From: Ilumatobacteraceae bacterium
GTDB lineage: Bacteria; Actinomycetota; Acidimicrobiia; Acidimicrobiales; Ilumatobacteraceae
Direction: 5' to 3'
Assembly (NCBI GenBank): GCA_013213745.1
Contig: JABSQH010000152.1
Coordinates: 1-58,823 of the forward strand
Length of the DNA stretch: 58,823 bases
The translations under genes were made by a program, and so were the position numbers. Under the pieces are notes generated by a model. It did no database searches, was not told where the DNA came from, and saw only the letters and a list, made by a program, of their open reading frames with translations. This document shows, one piece after another, positions 1-9,549 of this stretch. Positions within the stretch are counted from its first letter, which is position 1, and every line of letters starts with the position of its first letter.

Positions 1-485
1 CGGCTCGCCCCGATCTTCAGTTCGTCGAGTTGCGCGGCAACATCGACACCCGTCTCACGAAGCTGCCCCCGGGCGGCGCGTTGGTCATGGCGGTCGCTGC
101 GTTGGAAATCGTCGGGCTGACCGAGCGCATCGCCGACGTGCTGCCGGTCGAGCAGTTCGTTCCCGCCGTTGGTCAGGGTTGCGTGGCGGTCGAATGTCGC
201 GCCGACGACCTGGTCACCAGGGACGCACTCGAGGCGATCGACGATCCGACGACCCATCACGCCGTCAGAGTCGAACGGGCGTACCTGGGTCAGCTCGGGG
301 CAGGGTGTTCGATGCCGATCGGTGCGCATGCCGACGGCGATGTCCTGCACACTTTTCTCGCCTCCGACGATCTGTCCCGCGTGCACCGGGAGACCGTGCC
401 GCTGGTCGGTGGGCGCGGCGATCACGAGATCGCCGTCCGCGCAGCTCAGGTGGCGCTCGCGGCCGTCGACGACGGGACGGTCTGA
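1..485 (+). CDS. hemC: Hydroxymethylbilane synthase (porphobilinogen deaminase), C-terminal part
   Basis: Partial: the reading frame is already open at the window edge (first full codon at position 3), and roughly the first half of the protein lies outside. HemC joins four porphobilinogens into hydroxymethylbilane in cytosolic heme synthesis. Visible are the conserved RGNIDTRLTKL segment, the FVPAVGQG loop and the GCSMPIGAHA segment, whose cysteine carries the dipyrromethane cofactor in this family. The stop codon shares one base with the hemD start (TGATG), so the two are probably translationally coupled. The assignment is firm; only the N-terminus is missing. Confidence 0.93.
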   Translation, partial: ARPDLQFVELRGNIDTRLTKLPPGGALVMAVAALEIVGLTERIADVLPVEQFVPAVGQGCVAVECRADDLVTRDALEAIDDPTTHHAVRVERAYLGQLGAGCSMPIGAHADGDVLHTFLASDDLSRVHRETVPLVGGRGDHEIAVRAAQVALAAVDDGTV

Positions 486-1249
486 TGGCCGGCACCCGTC
501 TCCGGGGACTGCGTGTATTGGTGACTCGCGCCCACCCCGGCGAGCTGGCGTTACTGCTCGGCGCTGAGGGCGCGACGGTCGTCCACACACCGCTCATCGG
601 TATCGAACCACCGCTCGATGGTGGGACCGAGTTGCGGGCTCGTCTGGGAGCGCTCGATGCCGTCGATTGGCTCGTGGTGACGTCGCCGGCTGGCGCTGAA
701 CGGGTCGTCGACGCCGTGTCGCATGCGCCTCTGATTCGCCTCGCGGCGGTCGGCACTGCGACCGCTCGATTGTTGCGCGACGCCACGGGGCGTGACGTGC
801 TCACTCCGACCCATCAGCTCGCTGCCGCACTCGGCAACGATCTGATCGCTGCAGCCGGAGAGCGCCCACAACACTTTCTCTTGGCGCTTGCCGATCAGGC
901 CTCCGACACCCTCGAGACGACGCTGCGTGAAGCAGGCCATGAGGTGGAGCGTGTGACGGCCTACCGGACCGTGCAGCTGACGGCTCCCCCCGATGCCGTC
1001 GAGCGCGGCGATGCGTTGCTCTTGGCATCGGGTTCAGCGGTCAGGAGCTGGGTTGACAGCGTCGGGGTCGCAACCCCGCCGGTCGTCGTGGCGATCGGTC
1101 CGACCACCGCTAGCGTTGCCGCCGAATTGGGTCTCAAGGTCACGGTGGTGGCGGCCGATCATTCTTTGGCAGGCCTCGTCGAGGCGCTGTGCGCAGCGGT
1201 CGCCGAGGCTGACACAATTGAGCGGGCGGATACCGGATCCGTCGACTGA
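485..1249 (+). CDS. hemD: Uroporphyrinogen-III synthase
   Basis: 254 residues, normal length for HemD, which closes and isomerises hydroxymethylbilane to uroporphyrinogen III. The ATG at 485 is chosen because it overlaps the hemC stop by one base and the protein then opens with the typical RVLVTRAHPGE strand. HemD sequences diverge strongly; the support is position after hemC, length, and two weakly similar halves with family-like segments (VVTSPAGAERV, LLASGSAVRSW). A longer open frame upstream of 485 lies antiphase to hemC and is ignored. Likely cytosolic and co-transcribed with hemC. Confidence 0.88.
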   Translation: MAGTRLRGLRVLVTRAHPGELALLLGAEGATVVHTPLIGIEPPLDGGTELRARLGALDAVDWLVVTSPAGAERVVDAVSHAPLIRLAAVGTATARLLRDATGRDVLTPTHQLAAALGNDLIAAAGERPQHFLLALADQASDTLETTLREAGHEVERVTAYRTVQLTAPPDAVERGDALLLASGSAVRSWVDSVGVATPPVVVAIGPTTASVAAELGLKVTVVAADHSLAGLVEALCAAVAEADTIERADTGSVD

Positions 1250-1288
1250 CAAATCGCAAACGCCGCCGCGGCGATCGGAAGGAGTGAA

Positions 1289-3724
1289 GTGATCGACGTT
1301 TCACGCCGAGCACGAGGCGCTGTCGTGGTGGCGACCGTGCTCGGAGCGTCGCTGGTGGTCGGCACCAGCGCGTTTAACGTCGATGCGCGCCCAGACATCA
1401 GTCTCCAACAGGCCGCAGGGAGTGCCGCCGATGGCGTCGGGGGCACCGGGAGCGCGGCACCGACGGTCTCCGCCGACGGCCGGTATGTCGCCTATCACGG
1501 ACCGTCTGGAAGCACTCCCGAAACGACCGGCGTATTCGTCCACGATCGTGATCTCGGCGAGGTGACCGAACTCACCGCCGTGCCCGACGGTCTGCGGGCT
1601 GGCCACACGATCACCCCGGTGATCTCCGGCGACGGATGCAGCGTTGTTGTCGTCACCGAGATCGCTTTCGACGTTTTTCGCGACGACGACACCGGCGACC
1701 GGTGGGACCTCTACCGCAGCCGGCTGCCGCACTGCGACGGGGTGATCGGCGATTGGGAACTGGTGAGCACCGATCCCGACACCGGGTTGGCTCGCGACGA
1801 TCTCGACCCGGGTGACCGACCGACGATTTCGGCGTCGGGCACGCTGATCGCTTTCACGCACCCGGTCGATCACCTCTTCGATGTCGAGGCACTGCGAGCG
1901 GTCTCGGTGGTCGATCTCGAGTTGCTGATCACCGATCCACTGCGTACGCAGCTAGCAGCTGGATTCCCCGTCGTCGCACCGAACACCACCTATACGCACC
2001 AAGGGATGGACCAACCCGCACTCAGCGGTGATGGTCGGTACCTCGCCTTCCGCTCTGACGCCACGTCTGCCGACGCCGTCGCTGGTTGGGGTACGGGACA
2101 GGTCGCCGGTGGGCCGGCCAGCCCGCAGGTGTTCATTTGGGACCGCAACGAGCCGGATCCCTTCGCGGCGGTGCGCCTCGTGTCGAAACTCCCTGACGGC
2201 TCGCCGACGACTGCTGGCGCAGGTTCCCCTGTGCTGTCGAGGACCGGTGCTGCGGTCGCATTCACTTCTGCTGACCCCGTGCTGGTTCCCGCCGAGTTCG
2301 TGGTGTGCGACGGCGCCTGCCCGACCCAGGTCTTCCACTACGACCGCGACATCGACGGCAACGGCCGACTCGACGAACCCGATCGGACTGCCCTCACGAT
2401 GTTGAGCGCCGTCGCCCGCGACGACGGTGTGCTCGTCGCCGGCGCGGCGCCGTCTTCCCAACCGGCGATCAGCGCCGACGGACACCTCGTCGCATTCGTC
2501 ACGAAGGCCACCAACTTGCAGTTGATCCGTGCGGCGGGTGGTGGCGAGGCGACCGACGGTGACTTGCTCGTGGCCGACGCCGCCAGCGGTGCCCTGCGCC
2601 GTGTGACGGTGTCGAATGATGGTGTCCGACCGGCGCTCGGCGCGCATTCGTCACCAGCGGTGAGCGAGACCGGACGGTCGATCGTGTTCGACACCTTGGC
2701 GGCAAGCGATCTCCTCGGCGATTCGGTTCCCGGTGATGACGTCGGCGGGCGCCGCGTCGTTTCGGTGTCGACGCCTCCTCGGCTGTCGCTGGCCGACGCC
2801 GACTTGGGCACGACCGTGGTCGGTTTGGAGAGCGACGAGTGGTACGTCGCGGTGATCAACGAAGGTCCGTCGTCGTTCAATCCTTTCCTCGTCGAGGTCA
2901 GCGACTCGCGGTTCCGCATCAACCGCGACGACAGCACCTGTACCGCGGCACTGTCGGTGCCCCCCGGTGGCGATTGCACCGTGTTGGTCACGTTCGTGCC
3001 CACTACGCCCGGTGTGGTGTCGGCGGAACTGACCGTCGCCGAGGGAGGATTCGGAGCGGTGTCAGTGACGTCGACGATCAGCGGTCGCGGTGGCGAGCCG
3101 GCTCTGCTCGCCGATCCGGCTGGCGCCGACCTGGGATCCGCAGTGGTCGGTGCGCCGAGTGCGGAGTTCCTCGTCGACATCGAGAACATCGGTATCGCGC
3201 CGACCACGGTCGCCGACGTACGCATTGGCGGGGCCCACGTCGACGACTTTGCGGTCACGACGAACAACTGTGCCGATCGTGCCCTCAACCCGCGTGCCAC
3301 CTGCTCGATCGGGATCACGTTCACCCCAACCGCCGACAGTCGACGCACCGCCTTGGTCGACGTGGCCACCGCCGCTGGACAGTTCACGTCGATCGTGCTC
3401 GCCGGTGACGGCCAGTTCGTTCCTGAGGTTTTGTTCTTCACCGAGGAGGTCGACGCCGGTGGGGAGCTGCTCGCAGTCGGTACTGGATATCCGCCGAACA
3501 CCGAGGTCACCGTCACCTTCGGAGACGGACCCGGCGAGTCGGTGACGGGCGTGACCGATGAACTCGGGAACGTGTCCGTCGAGCTTTTGATTCCGCCCGA
3601 TGAACGTGGCGGCCAGCGGAGCATCGTGGTGCAGGCCGACGACGGCAACATCGCTGCCGCCGACGTCGCGGTCGTCGAACAAGACCAAACGATGATCGGG
3701 ATGCCCGGTTTCGGGCTCGGCTGA
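1289..3724 (+). CDS. Secreted seven-blade propeller protein with choice-of-anchor-D domains
   Basis: 811 residues. GTG start with an AAGGAG ribosome site a few bases upstream. Residues 1-34 form a signal peptide. Seven repeats of the type P-x-(I/V/L)-S-x-(D/T/S)-G-x-x-(V/I/L)-x-F follow (first at residues 59-69), as in TolB/PD40 propeller blades, so a seven-bladed propeller fits. Two domains of the choice-of-anchor D (ASPM/SPD-2/Hydin-like) kind lie at about 510-710, each with one cysteine pair, then an IPT-like beta domain to the end. Probably extracellular or surface-associated; the function is unknown. It sits inside the heme gene cluster, 39 bp after hemD, with no evident link to heme. 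Confidence 0.8.
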   Translation: MIDVSRRARGAVVVATVLGASLVVGTSAFNVDARPDISLQQAAGSAADGVGGTGSAAPTVSADGRYVAYHGPSGSTPETTGVFVHDRDLGEVTELTAVPDGLRAGHTITPVISGDGCSVVVVTEIAFDVFRDDDTGDRWDLYRSRLPHCDGVIGDWELVSTDPDTGLARDDLDPGDRPTISASGTLIAFTHPVDHLFDVEALRAVSVVDLELLITDPLRTQLAAGFPVVAPNTTYTHQGMDQPALSGDGRYLAFRSDATSADAVAGWGTGQVAGGPASPQVFIWDRNEPDPFAAVRLVSKLPDGSPTTAGAGSPVLSRTGAAVAFTSADPVLVPAEFVVCDGACPTQVFHYDRDIDGNGRLDEPDRTALTMLSAVARDDGVLVAGAAPSSQPAISADGHLVAFVTKATNLQLIRAAGGGEATDGDLLVADAASGALRRVTVSNDGVRPALGAHSSPAVSETGRSIVFDTLAASDLLGDSVPGDDVGGRRVVSVSTPPRLSLADADLGTTVVGLESDEWYVAVINEGPSSFNPFLVEVSDSRFRINRDDSTCTAALSVPPGGDCTVLVTFVPTTPGVVSAELTVAEGGFGAVSVTSTISGRGGEPALLADPAGADLGSAVVGAPSAEFLVDIENIGIAPTTVADVRIGGAHVDDFAVTTNNCADRALNPRATCSIGITFTPTADSRRTALVDVATAAGQFTSIVLAGDGQFVPEVLFFTEEVDAGGELLAVGTGYPPNTEVTVTFGDGPGESVTGVTDELGNVSVELLIPPDERGGQRSIVVQADDGNIAAADVAVVEQDQTMIGMPGFGLG

Positions 3725-3748
3725 GCATCGAAGGTCCAGCCGTACCGG

Positions 3749-5017
3749 TCAGGGCTCGATCGTCAAGCCTCCGATGTTCACCGCGTTGGTGCACGTCGAT
3801 TGCGAGGGGTCACCGATTTCGTCACACCGCACGCTGAAGGTGATGTTGTCGCCGGCCTCGAGGCGGATCGGCGTGATCCGCGGCTCGAACAACTGGCCGC
3901 GCACGTTGTCCAATGACCACACGAAACGTGGCTCGCCGTTGACCAACAGCGTCGCCTGTCCGCCATCGTTGAATGGGTTTTCGACGCGCACGTCGGTCAT
4001 GTCGAACTCCGCTTCCACCGACGTCGATTGATCGTCGGTCTCGGTGAGCGGCGGAGCAACCGCCAGCCGGATGAACGTCGGGACTCCGGTCGTCGTGGTA
4101 GCGCCCACGTCGTCGGTGGTGTCGACGTCGCCGGTGGCTTGTTCGTCCGACGGTGTGGTCGTCGTCGGCACCTCGGTGTCGGTTGGAGTGAGTTCGGCGA
4201 TGCGTTCATCGACCTGTCCTTGGGCGGCGTCGCGAATTTCGGGTCGAACGACCCCGAACCAGGCCGCGACGACCGCGCCGATGAGCACGAGCACGGCGGC
4301 GATGCGGCCGACGGTCGTACCCGACACCGTCGGTGGCTGGACAAGCGCCATCGCAGCCGACGCAGGCGCAGCATCTTGTTGTTCGGCCTCGACATCGAAG
4401 TCGAGTGTGCGCGTCGTTCGCCGCAGCCGCCCGCCGCGCGCTTTGGCGCGCAGCCGAACCAGGCTGGAACCTCCCGGGGCGACACCAACCGCTGGCGGAT
4501 CGAACGCACCGTCGACGCGGCGTGTCGGGTCGACGAGATGAAGGCGGCAGCTGGCGAGCGTGTTGCCATGGTTCTCGACCATGAACTCGAAGCTCGCCCG
4601 TCGGCGGCCACGCACCACGGGCTGCAGGGCGATCAGGCGGGTGTCAGCGAACGACTCGATCGCCACCGTGAGCTCGGCGACCACGGTCTCGTCGACGTCT
4701 GAGGTCGGCAGCACGCGAATGGCGACCACGCTCGGCCCGGCGGCGGTGGTCGGCAGCGCGGGCGGGCTGATCGTGATCTCGACAACCTCCTGCGACCCGC
4801 CGAACAGCGTCAGATTGGGCGTGCTCACAGCGACCCAGCTGGCAGTGAGCCCCGCCGGCAAGATGGTGTACGAGTCGGTGGACTCGCCGAGGTTGTGCAC
4901 GGTGAGCTGGAGCGTGATCGACGCACCGGGATCGATCGACAGTTCGTCGTTGGAGAACCAGGCCTGCACCGACACGGCCGCGAACGCTACTGGGTCGATT
5001 GCGGCTGCCAGCGGCAA
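3749..5017 (-). CDS. Membrane-anchored protein with NEW3-like beta domain
   Basis: 422 residues, not assigned to a named family. The N-terminal half looks like extracellular-type beta sandwiches (residues about 20-215, with phrases such as LTVHNLGESTDSYTI typical of NEW3-like domains). One clear membrane helix follows at about 238-260. After it come a short charged stretch, a Thr/Asp-rich linker (about 285-320) and a final beta domain with a cysteine pair. There is no obvious signal peptide, so topology is uncertain: either half could face outside. It converges on the propeller gene with 24 bp between stops and diverges from hemB with 32 bp between starts. Confidence 0.65.
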   Translation of the reverse strand: MPLAAAIDPVAFAAVSVQAWFSNDELSIDPGASITLQLTVHNLGESTDSYTILPAGLTASWVAVSTPNLTLFGGSQEVVEITISPPALPTTAAGPSVVAIRVLPTSDVDETVVAELTVAIESFADTRLIALQPVVRGRRRASFEFMVENHGNTLASCRLHLVDPTRRVDGAFDPPAVGVAPGGSSLVRLRAKARGGRLRRTTRTLDFDVEAEQQDAAPASAAMALVQPPTVSGTTVGRIAAVLVLIGAVVAAWFGVVRPEIRDAAQGQVDERIAELTPTDTEVPTTTTPSDEQATGDVDTTDDVGATTTTGVPTFIRLAVAPPLTETDDQSTSVEAEFDMTDVRVENPFNDGGQATLLVNGEPRFVWSLDNVRGQLFEPRITPIRLEAGDNITFSVRCDEIGDPSQSTCTNAVNIGGLTIEP

Positions 5018-5049
5018 GGCGGCGCCGGCCCGTCGGTAGGCTCCCCGCC

Positions 5050-6042
5050 GTGAGTGCGCCTGACCCTGTCGATCGCCTCCGCCGGTTGCGAACCACCCCG
5101 GCTGTGCGTGATCTCGTCGCTGACGTCAACCTCAGCACGAATGATCTCGTGGCCCCGCTGTTCGTGCGCGAACAGATCGTCGAGCCGCAACCGATCGAGT
5201 CGTTGCCGGGGGTGGTGCAACACACGGTCGACTCAGTGCGCCGCGAGGTCGCCGAGCTCGTCGAACTCGGGCTGCGGGCGGTGGTGCTGTTCGGCGTGCC
5301 CGCTGTGAAAGATGCCGTGGGCAGCGGCGCGTACGACCCCGACGGCATCGTCCAGGTGGCGTTGCGGGCCTTGCGCGCCGACCTCGGCGACGAGGTCGTG
5401 TTGATCGCCGACCTCTGCGTCGATGAATACACCGACCATGGGCACTGTGGTGTGCTCGACGCACACGGGCGTGTGGACAACGACGCCACCTTGGAGCTCT
5501 ACGCCCGCGCCGGGGTGGCCCAAGCCGATGCGGGCGCCCACATCGTGGCGCCGAGCGGGATGATGGATGGGCAAGTCGCCGCAATTCGCGAGGCTCTCGA
5601 CCGTGCCGGGCATCAGAGTCCGGCAATTCTGGCGTACGCCGCGAAATACGCCAGCGCGCTGTACGGGCCGTTTCGCGATGCGGTCGATGTCGAGATCGCC
5701 GATGGCGGTGACCGCAGGGGATACCAGCAGGACCCGCGGCGCCGTCGCGAGGCGATGCTCGAGATCACACGCGATCTCGAGCAGGGCGCCGACATGATCA
5801 TGGTCAAGCCGGCGGTCGCCTATCTCGACATCATCGCTGCCGCCCACGAGCGCTTCGAAGTCCCGCTGGCGGCGTACCACGTGAGCGGTGAGTATGCGAT
5901 GGTGCACGCCGCCGCCGAGCGGGGATGGATCGATGGTCCGGCGGTGATGGTCGAACAGCTCACAGCGATCAAGCGCGCCGGCGCCGACTTGATTCTGACG
6001 TACGCCGCCCGTTCGTTTGCCGAGTCGGTCGGCCGACCGTAG
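5050..6042 (+). CDS. hemB: Porphobilinogen synthase (delta-aminolevulinic acid dehydratase)
   Basis: 330 residues from the GTG at 5050; the frame extends upstream, but homology begins at APDPVDRLRRLR. The enzyme condenses two 5-aminolevulinate molecules to porphobilinogen. Both active-site lysines are present: K199 in AYAAKYAS and K253 in MIMVKPA, the Schiff-base lysine. The metal loop reads DLCVDEYTDHGHCG, giving Cys123, Asp125 and Cys133 instead of the three cysteines of classic zinc enzymes. hemL starts 12 bp downstream, so the two are likely co-transcribed. Confidence 0.96.
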   Translation: MSAPDPVDRLRRLRTTPAVRDLVADVNLSTNDLVAPLFVREQIVEPQPIESLPGVVQHTVDSVRREVAELVELGLRAVVLFGVPAVKDAVGSGAYDPDGIVQVALRALRADLGDEVVLIADLCVDEYTDHGHCGVLDAHGRVDNDATLELYARAGVAQADAGAHIVAPSGMMDGQVAAIREALDRAGHQSPAILAYAAKYASALYGPFRDAVDVEIADGGDRRGYQQDPRRRREAMLEITRDLEQGADMIMVKPAVAYLDIIAAAHERFEVPLAAYHVSGEYAMVHAAAERGWIDGPAVMVEQLTAIKRAGADLILTYAARSFAESVGRP

Positions 6043-6054
6043 GCTCGTCGCGGC

Positions 6055-7332
6055 ATGCCGTCGAATCACGAGCTGTTCGAGCGCTCGAAGGCGGTCATCC
6101 CAGGCGGCGTCAACTCCTCGATTCGTGCGTTCCGCTCCGTGGGCGGCGAACCGTATGTGGTCGAGAGCGCGGCCGGCGCCACGGTGACCGACGTCGAGGG
6201 AACGACGTATCTCGATCTCGTCCAGAGCTACGGCGCCGTGATCCTCGGTCATGCCCACCCGGCGATCACCGCTGCAGTCAGCGCCGCAGCGACCGGCGGC
6301 ACATCGTTCGGGGCGCCGACGCCGGGGGAGATGCATCTCGCTGAGGCCATCGTCGCTCGCGTGCCGAGCTGCGAACGGGTACGGCTGATGAATTCTGGTA
6401 CCGAAGCGACGAGCACCGCAGTGCGCTTGGCGCGCGGCGTCACCGGTCGCGATCGGCTCGTGACCTTTGCCGGCAACTTCCACGGTGCCACCGATGCACT
6501 GCTCGCCGCCGGAGGCAGCGGTGTGGCCACCCTCGGAATCCCGGGGACCGCCGGCGTTCCAGCTGCTGCGGTCTCTGAGACGATGGTCGTGCCGTACAAC
6601 GAGGTTCCCGAGCTCGACGACAGCGTGGCGGCGGTGATCGTCGAACCGATCGCCGCCAACATGGGCGTCGTTGCCCCAGCAGCCGGCTTTCTCAGTGGAT
6701 TGCGCGCCGAGTGCGATCGCGTCGGCGCGGTCTTGATCTTCGACGAGGTCATCACCGGATTCCGCATCGGCCATGGTGGGGCGCAGGCCAAGTACGACAT
6801 CACCCCCGACCTCACCTGCTTCGGCAAGGTGATCGGTGGCGGACTACCGATCGGGGCAGTCGGCGGCCGCGCCGACGTGATGGAACATCTCTCGCCGCTC
6901 GGGCCGGTGTTCCACGCCGGCACGCTGGCTGGCAACCCGCTGGCGACTGCGGCGGGGTTGGCCGCGCTCGAGCACCTCGACGACAACGTGTATATCGAGC
7001 TGATGGCGCGGGCGCGACATCTGTCGTCGCTCTTGCGCGACGCGTGCGCGTCGGCTGGTTTCGACGCGTCGTTTCCGGTTGTCGGCACGCTGCTCGGCAT
7101 CACGTGCGGGGTCGACGCACCGGTGACCAACTTCGACCAGGCCAAGACGACCGATGAGGACGCCTATGCCCGGTTCTTTCACGCCATGCTGGCCGAAGGC
7201 GTTGCGATGGCACCGGGGGCCTACGAGGCGATCTTCATCGGCGCCGCCCACACCGACGACGTCATCGCCGACCTCGGCGAGCGGGCCGCACGAGCGGCTG
7301 CGGTTGCTCGACGGGGCACAGCGCAGAGCTGA
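6055..7332 (+). CDS. hemL: Glutamate-1-semialdehyde 2,1-aminomutase
   Basis: 425 residues, full length. This PLP enzyme makes 5-aminolevulinate from glutamate-1-semialdehyde, which implies the C5 (tRNA-Glu) heme route. Seen in the sequence: PGGVNSSIRAF near the N-terminus, MNSGTEATSTA (PLP phosphate pocket), IFDEVITGFR, and the PLP lysine K258 in CFGKVIGGGLPIG. The ATG at 6055 lies 12 bp after hemB. The other early enzymes of this route, hemA and the start of hemC, would be upstream of the window. Confidence 0.96.
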   Translation: MPSNHELFERSKAVIPGGVNSSIRAFRSVGGEPYVVESAAGATVTDVEGTTYLDLVQSYGAVILGHAHPAITAAVSAAATGGTSFGAPTPGEMHLAEAIVARVPSCERVRLMNSGTEATSTAVRLARGVTGRDRLVTFAGNFHGATDALLAAGGSGVATLGIPGTAGVPAAAVSETMVVPYNEVPELDDSVAAVIVEPIAANMGVVAPAAGFLSGLRAECDRVGAVLIFDEVITGFRIGHGGAQAKYDITPDLTCFGKVIGGGLPIGAVGGRADVMEHLSPLGPVFHAGTLAGNPLATAAGLAALEHLDDNVYIELMARARHLSSLLRDACASAGFDASFPVVGTLLGITCGVDAPVTNFDQAKTTDEDAYARFFHAMLAEGVAMAPGAYEAIFIGAAHTDDVIADLGERAARAAAVARRGTAQS

Positions 7333-7497
7333 CGTCGAAGTTCAGCTCAGCGGTGTTCGTCACGGCGTGCATGCGGCGGCAACCGCTGGTGGCACGACGT
7401 GGATTCGCTGACCCCAGTCGTGTTAAGCATGCCTATCGTAGAGACGTAGGTGCAGCCCGATGACATTGCCGCGCGGGTGGCGGAAAGGACTGAGTCA

Positions 7498-8892
7498 ATG
7501 GCCAGCGTACGCATCGAAACTGACACTCTCGGCGAGGTGGAGGTGCCCGACGAGCACTACTGGGGAGCCCAGACCCAGCGCAGCATCGAGAACTTCGACA
7601 TCGGAGGACAGACGATGCCGGTTGGCATCGTGCGTGCATTCGCCTACCTGAAGAAGGCCGCTGCGCTGGTGAATGCCGAGCTCACCGAGTTTCCCCTCGA
7701 CAAGGCCGAGGCGATCGCGGCGGCCTGCGACGAGATCCTCGACGGACGGCTCGATGACGAGTTCCCCCTCGTCGTGTGGCAGACGGGATCGGGCACCCAG
7801 AGCAACATGAACGTCAACGAAGTTGTTGCGAACCGCGCGACGGAGTTGCTCGGCGGTGACTTCCGGGCCGAGAAGTTGATCAAGGCAAACGACGACGTCA
7901 ACAAGAGCCAGAGTTCGAACGATACATTTCCGACCGCGATGCACATCGCTGCCTACGACGCCATCGTCACCCACACGTTGCCCAGCGTCGCGGCGTTGCG
8001 CGACACCCTCGCCGCGAAGTCCACAGAGTTCATGGGGATTACCAAGACGGGTCGAACCCACCTGATGGACGCCACGCCGGTCACGCTCGGACAGGAGTTC
8101 AGCGGATACGTGATGCAACTCGATCGAGGGATGGAAGCGATCACGGACAGCCTCGTGCGGGTCCGCGAATTGGCACTCGGCGGGACGGCGGTCGGTACCG
8201 GCTTGAACGCGCCCGACGGATATGACGTCGCTGTCGCCGAAAAGATCGCCGAACTCACCGGACACCCGTTCATCACCGCTGAGAACAAGTTCGAGAGTCT
8301 GAGTGCTCACGATGCGATGGTCGAGATCAGTGGCTCGCTCAAGCGGCTCGCCGTCAGCTTGATGCACATCGCTAATAACGTCCGGATGCTGGCCAGTGGG
8401 CCGCGCACCTCGATCGCCGAGATCGTGTTGCCCGCGAACGAGCCCGGCAGCTCGATCATGCCCGGGAAGGTCAATCCGACGCAGTGTGAAGCCGTCACGA
8501 TGGTGTGCGCCCAGGTCATCGGCAACGACACGACGGTCGCCGTGGCTGGGACGCATGGGCACTATCAGCTCAATGTGTTCAAGCCGGTGATGGCCTACAA
8601 CGTCCTCCAGAGCGCGCAGTTGATCGGCGATGCCTGCAAAAGCTTCAACGACAACTGTGCCGTCGGCATCGAACCGAATCATGGGCGCATCGGGGAGTTG
8701 CTCGACAAGAGCTTGATGTTGGTGACGGCGCTCAATCCGACGATCGGGTACTACAAGGCGGCCGAGATCGCGCAAGCCGCTCATGCGAACGGCACGACGC
8801 TGCGCGACGAAGCTGTTGCCCTCGGACACCTGAGCGCCGAGGAGTTCGACGAGATCGTCGTCGCCGACAAGATGGTCGGCTCTACCGACTGA
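7498..8892 (+). CDS. fumC: Class II fumarate hydratase
   Basis: 464 residues. Reversibly hydrates fumarate to malate in the TCA cycle; cytosolic homotetramer, oxygen-stable and iron-free. The fumarase/aspartase signature [10 protein letters not shown] starts at residue 317, and the family segments [20 protein letters not shown] and [10 protein letters not shown] are present. The ATG at 7498 is preferred over an in-frame start 48 bases upstream because GAAAGGA lies just ahead and family similarity begins at [10 protein letters not shown]. The 165 bp upstream hold no convincing promoter match. Confidence 0.96.
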   Translation: MASVRIETDTLGEVEVPDEHYWGAQTQRSIENFDIGGQTMPVGIVRAFAYLKKAAALVNAELTEFPLDKAEAIAAACDEILDGRLDDEFPLVVWQTGSGTQSNMNVNEVVANRATELLGGDFRAEKLIKANDDVNKSQSSNDTFPTAMHIAAYDAIVTHTLPSVAALRDTLAAKSTEFMGITKTGRTHLMDATPVTLGQEFSGYVMQLDRGMEAITDSLVRVRELALGGTAVGTGLNAPDGYDVAVAEKIAELTGHPFITAENKFESLSAHDAMVEISGSLKRLAVSLMHIANNVRMLASGPRTSIAEIVLPANEPGSSIMPGKVNPTQCEAVTMVCAQVIGNDTTVAVAGTHGHYQLNVFKPVMAYNVLQSAQLIGDACKSFNDNCAVGIEPNHGRIGELLDKSLMLVTALNPTIGYYKAAEIAQAAHANGTTLRDEAVALGHLSAEEFDEIVVADKMVGSTD

Positions 8893-8900
8893 GGCGTTTC

Positions 8901-9506
8901 GTGGCCTCCCCCGCCTCCATTATCCCCGCCTCCATTATCAAGGTCCGGCGTGCTGCGTCGCTGGCCCTGGCTGCGCCCGACATCAGCCTTGTTGTGTACC
9001 AGCCGAATTGGCCGCCGGTATTGGTGTCAGCGTCGTCGTCGCACGCGCCGGCCGGTGAGGTGTGGATACACGCCCGCCCATCGCAGTTCCGCGAGGAGCT
9101 GTGTCGACGGCCGGCGGCCCAGCGCCTGTTGATCGGGCCTGCGCTCGGGGTGGCCGATGTCGACGTCCGTATCGAGGTGGTGACAGCTGGACGGACCACC
9201 GTGGACGCCGGTGGTGTGTTCACGATCGACTTCGAGGACGGGCACAGTGAGACCGGGTTCGTCGGACCGTCGACGGTGGCGGTGCCGGCCGCCGGACTGT
9301 GCTCGACGGATTGTGATCAGCGGTGCCCACGGCGCAGCCCCGAGCTTGCCCCGACGGTCACCAAACCCGATCATGACTTGGGTACGAAAGTGATCACGTG
9401 GTCGTACCCGACGTGGCACCTCTTGCTCAGCCACACCGTGCGCGCCGTCGCCTTCGGGAGCATGTTGGCGATGACGGTCGACGAGCTGGTGCAACTGACG
9501 GCGTGA
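8901..9506 (+). CDS. Hypothetical protein, 201 residues
   Basis: Not recognised. The frame from the GTG at 8901 has strong GC bias at third codon positions throughout, which supports real coding. No signal peptide or clear membrane helix is seen. Residues about 120-150 hold a cysteine group (CSTDCDQRC). The first ten residues include a duplicated PASII encoded by a 15-bp tandem repeat, so a start further in (at VRRAAS) is possible. It begins 8 bp after fumC and could be on the same transcript; no function follows from that. Confidence 0.55.
   Translation: MASPASIIPASIIKVRRAASLALAAPDISLVVYQPNWPPVLVSASSSHAPAGEVWIHARPSQFREELCRRPAAQRLLIGPALGVADVDVRIEVVTAGRTTVDAGGVFTIDFEDGHSETGFVGPSTVAVPAAGLCSTDCDQRCPRRSPELAPTVTKPDHDLGTKVITWSYPTWHLLLSHTVRAVAFGSMLAMTVDELVQLTA
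8910..8939 (+). repeat. Perfect 15-bp tandem duplication
   Basis: CCCGCCTCCATTATC occurs twice head to tail just after the fumC stop. It lies within or just before the N-terminus of the next gene, where it encodes PASII twice. It looks like recent slippage. Fifteen bases keep the reading frame. Confidence 0.85.
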
Positions 9507-9549
9507 CGACGGCGTTGCGCCGCCTGGTGCGCTCGACATCGATGCGCTC

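Noticed and set aside
5233-6774. Long open frame on the minus strand opposite hemB and hemL
   Set aside because: Mirrors the GC-rich third positions of the real genes; protein is low in pattern and rich in Arg, His and Gly.
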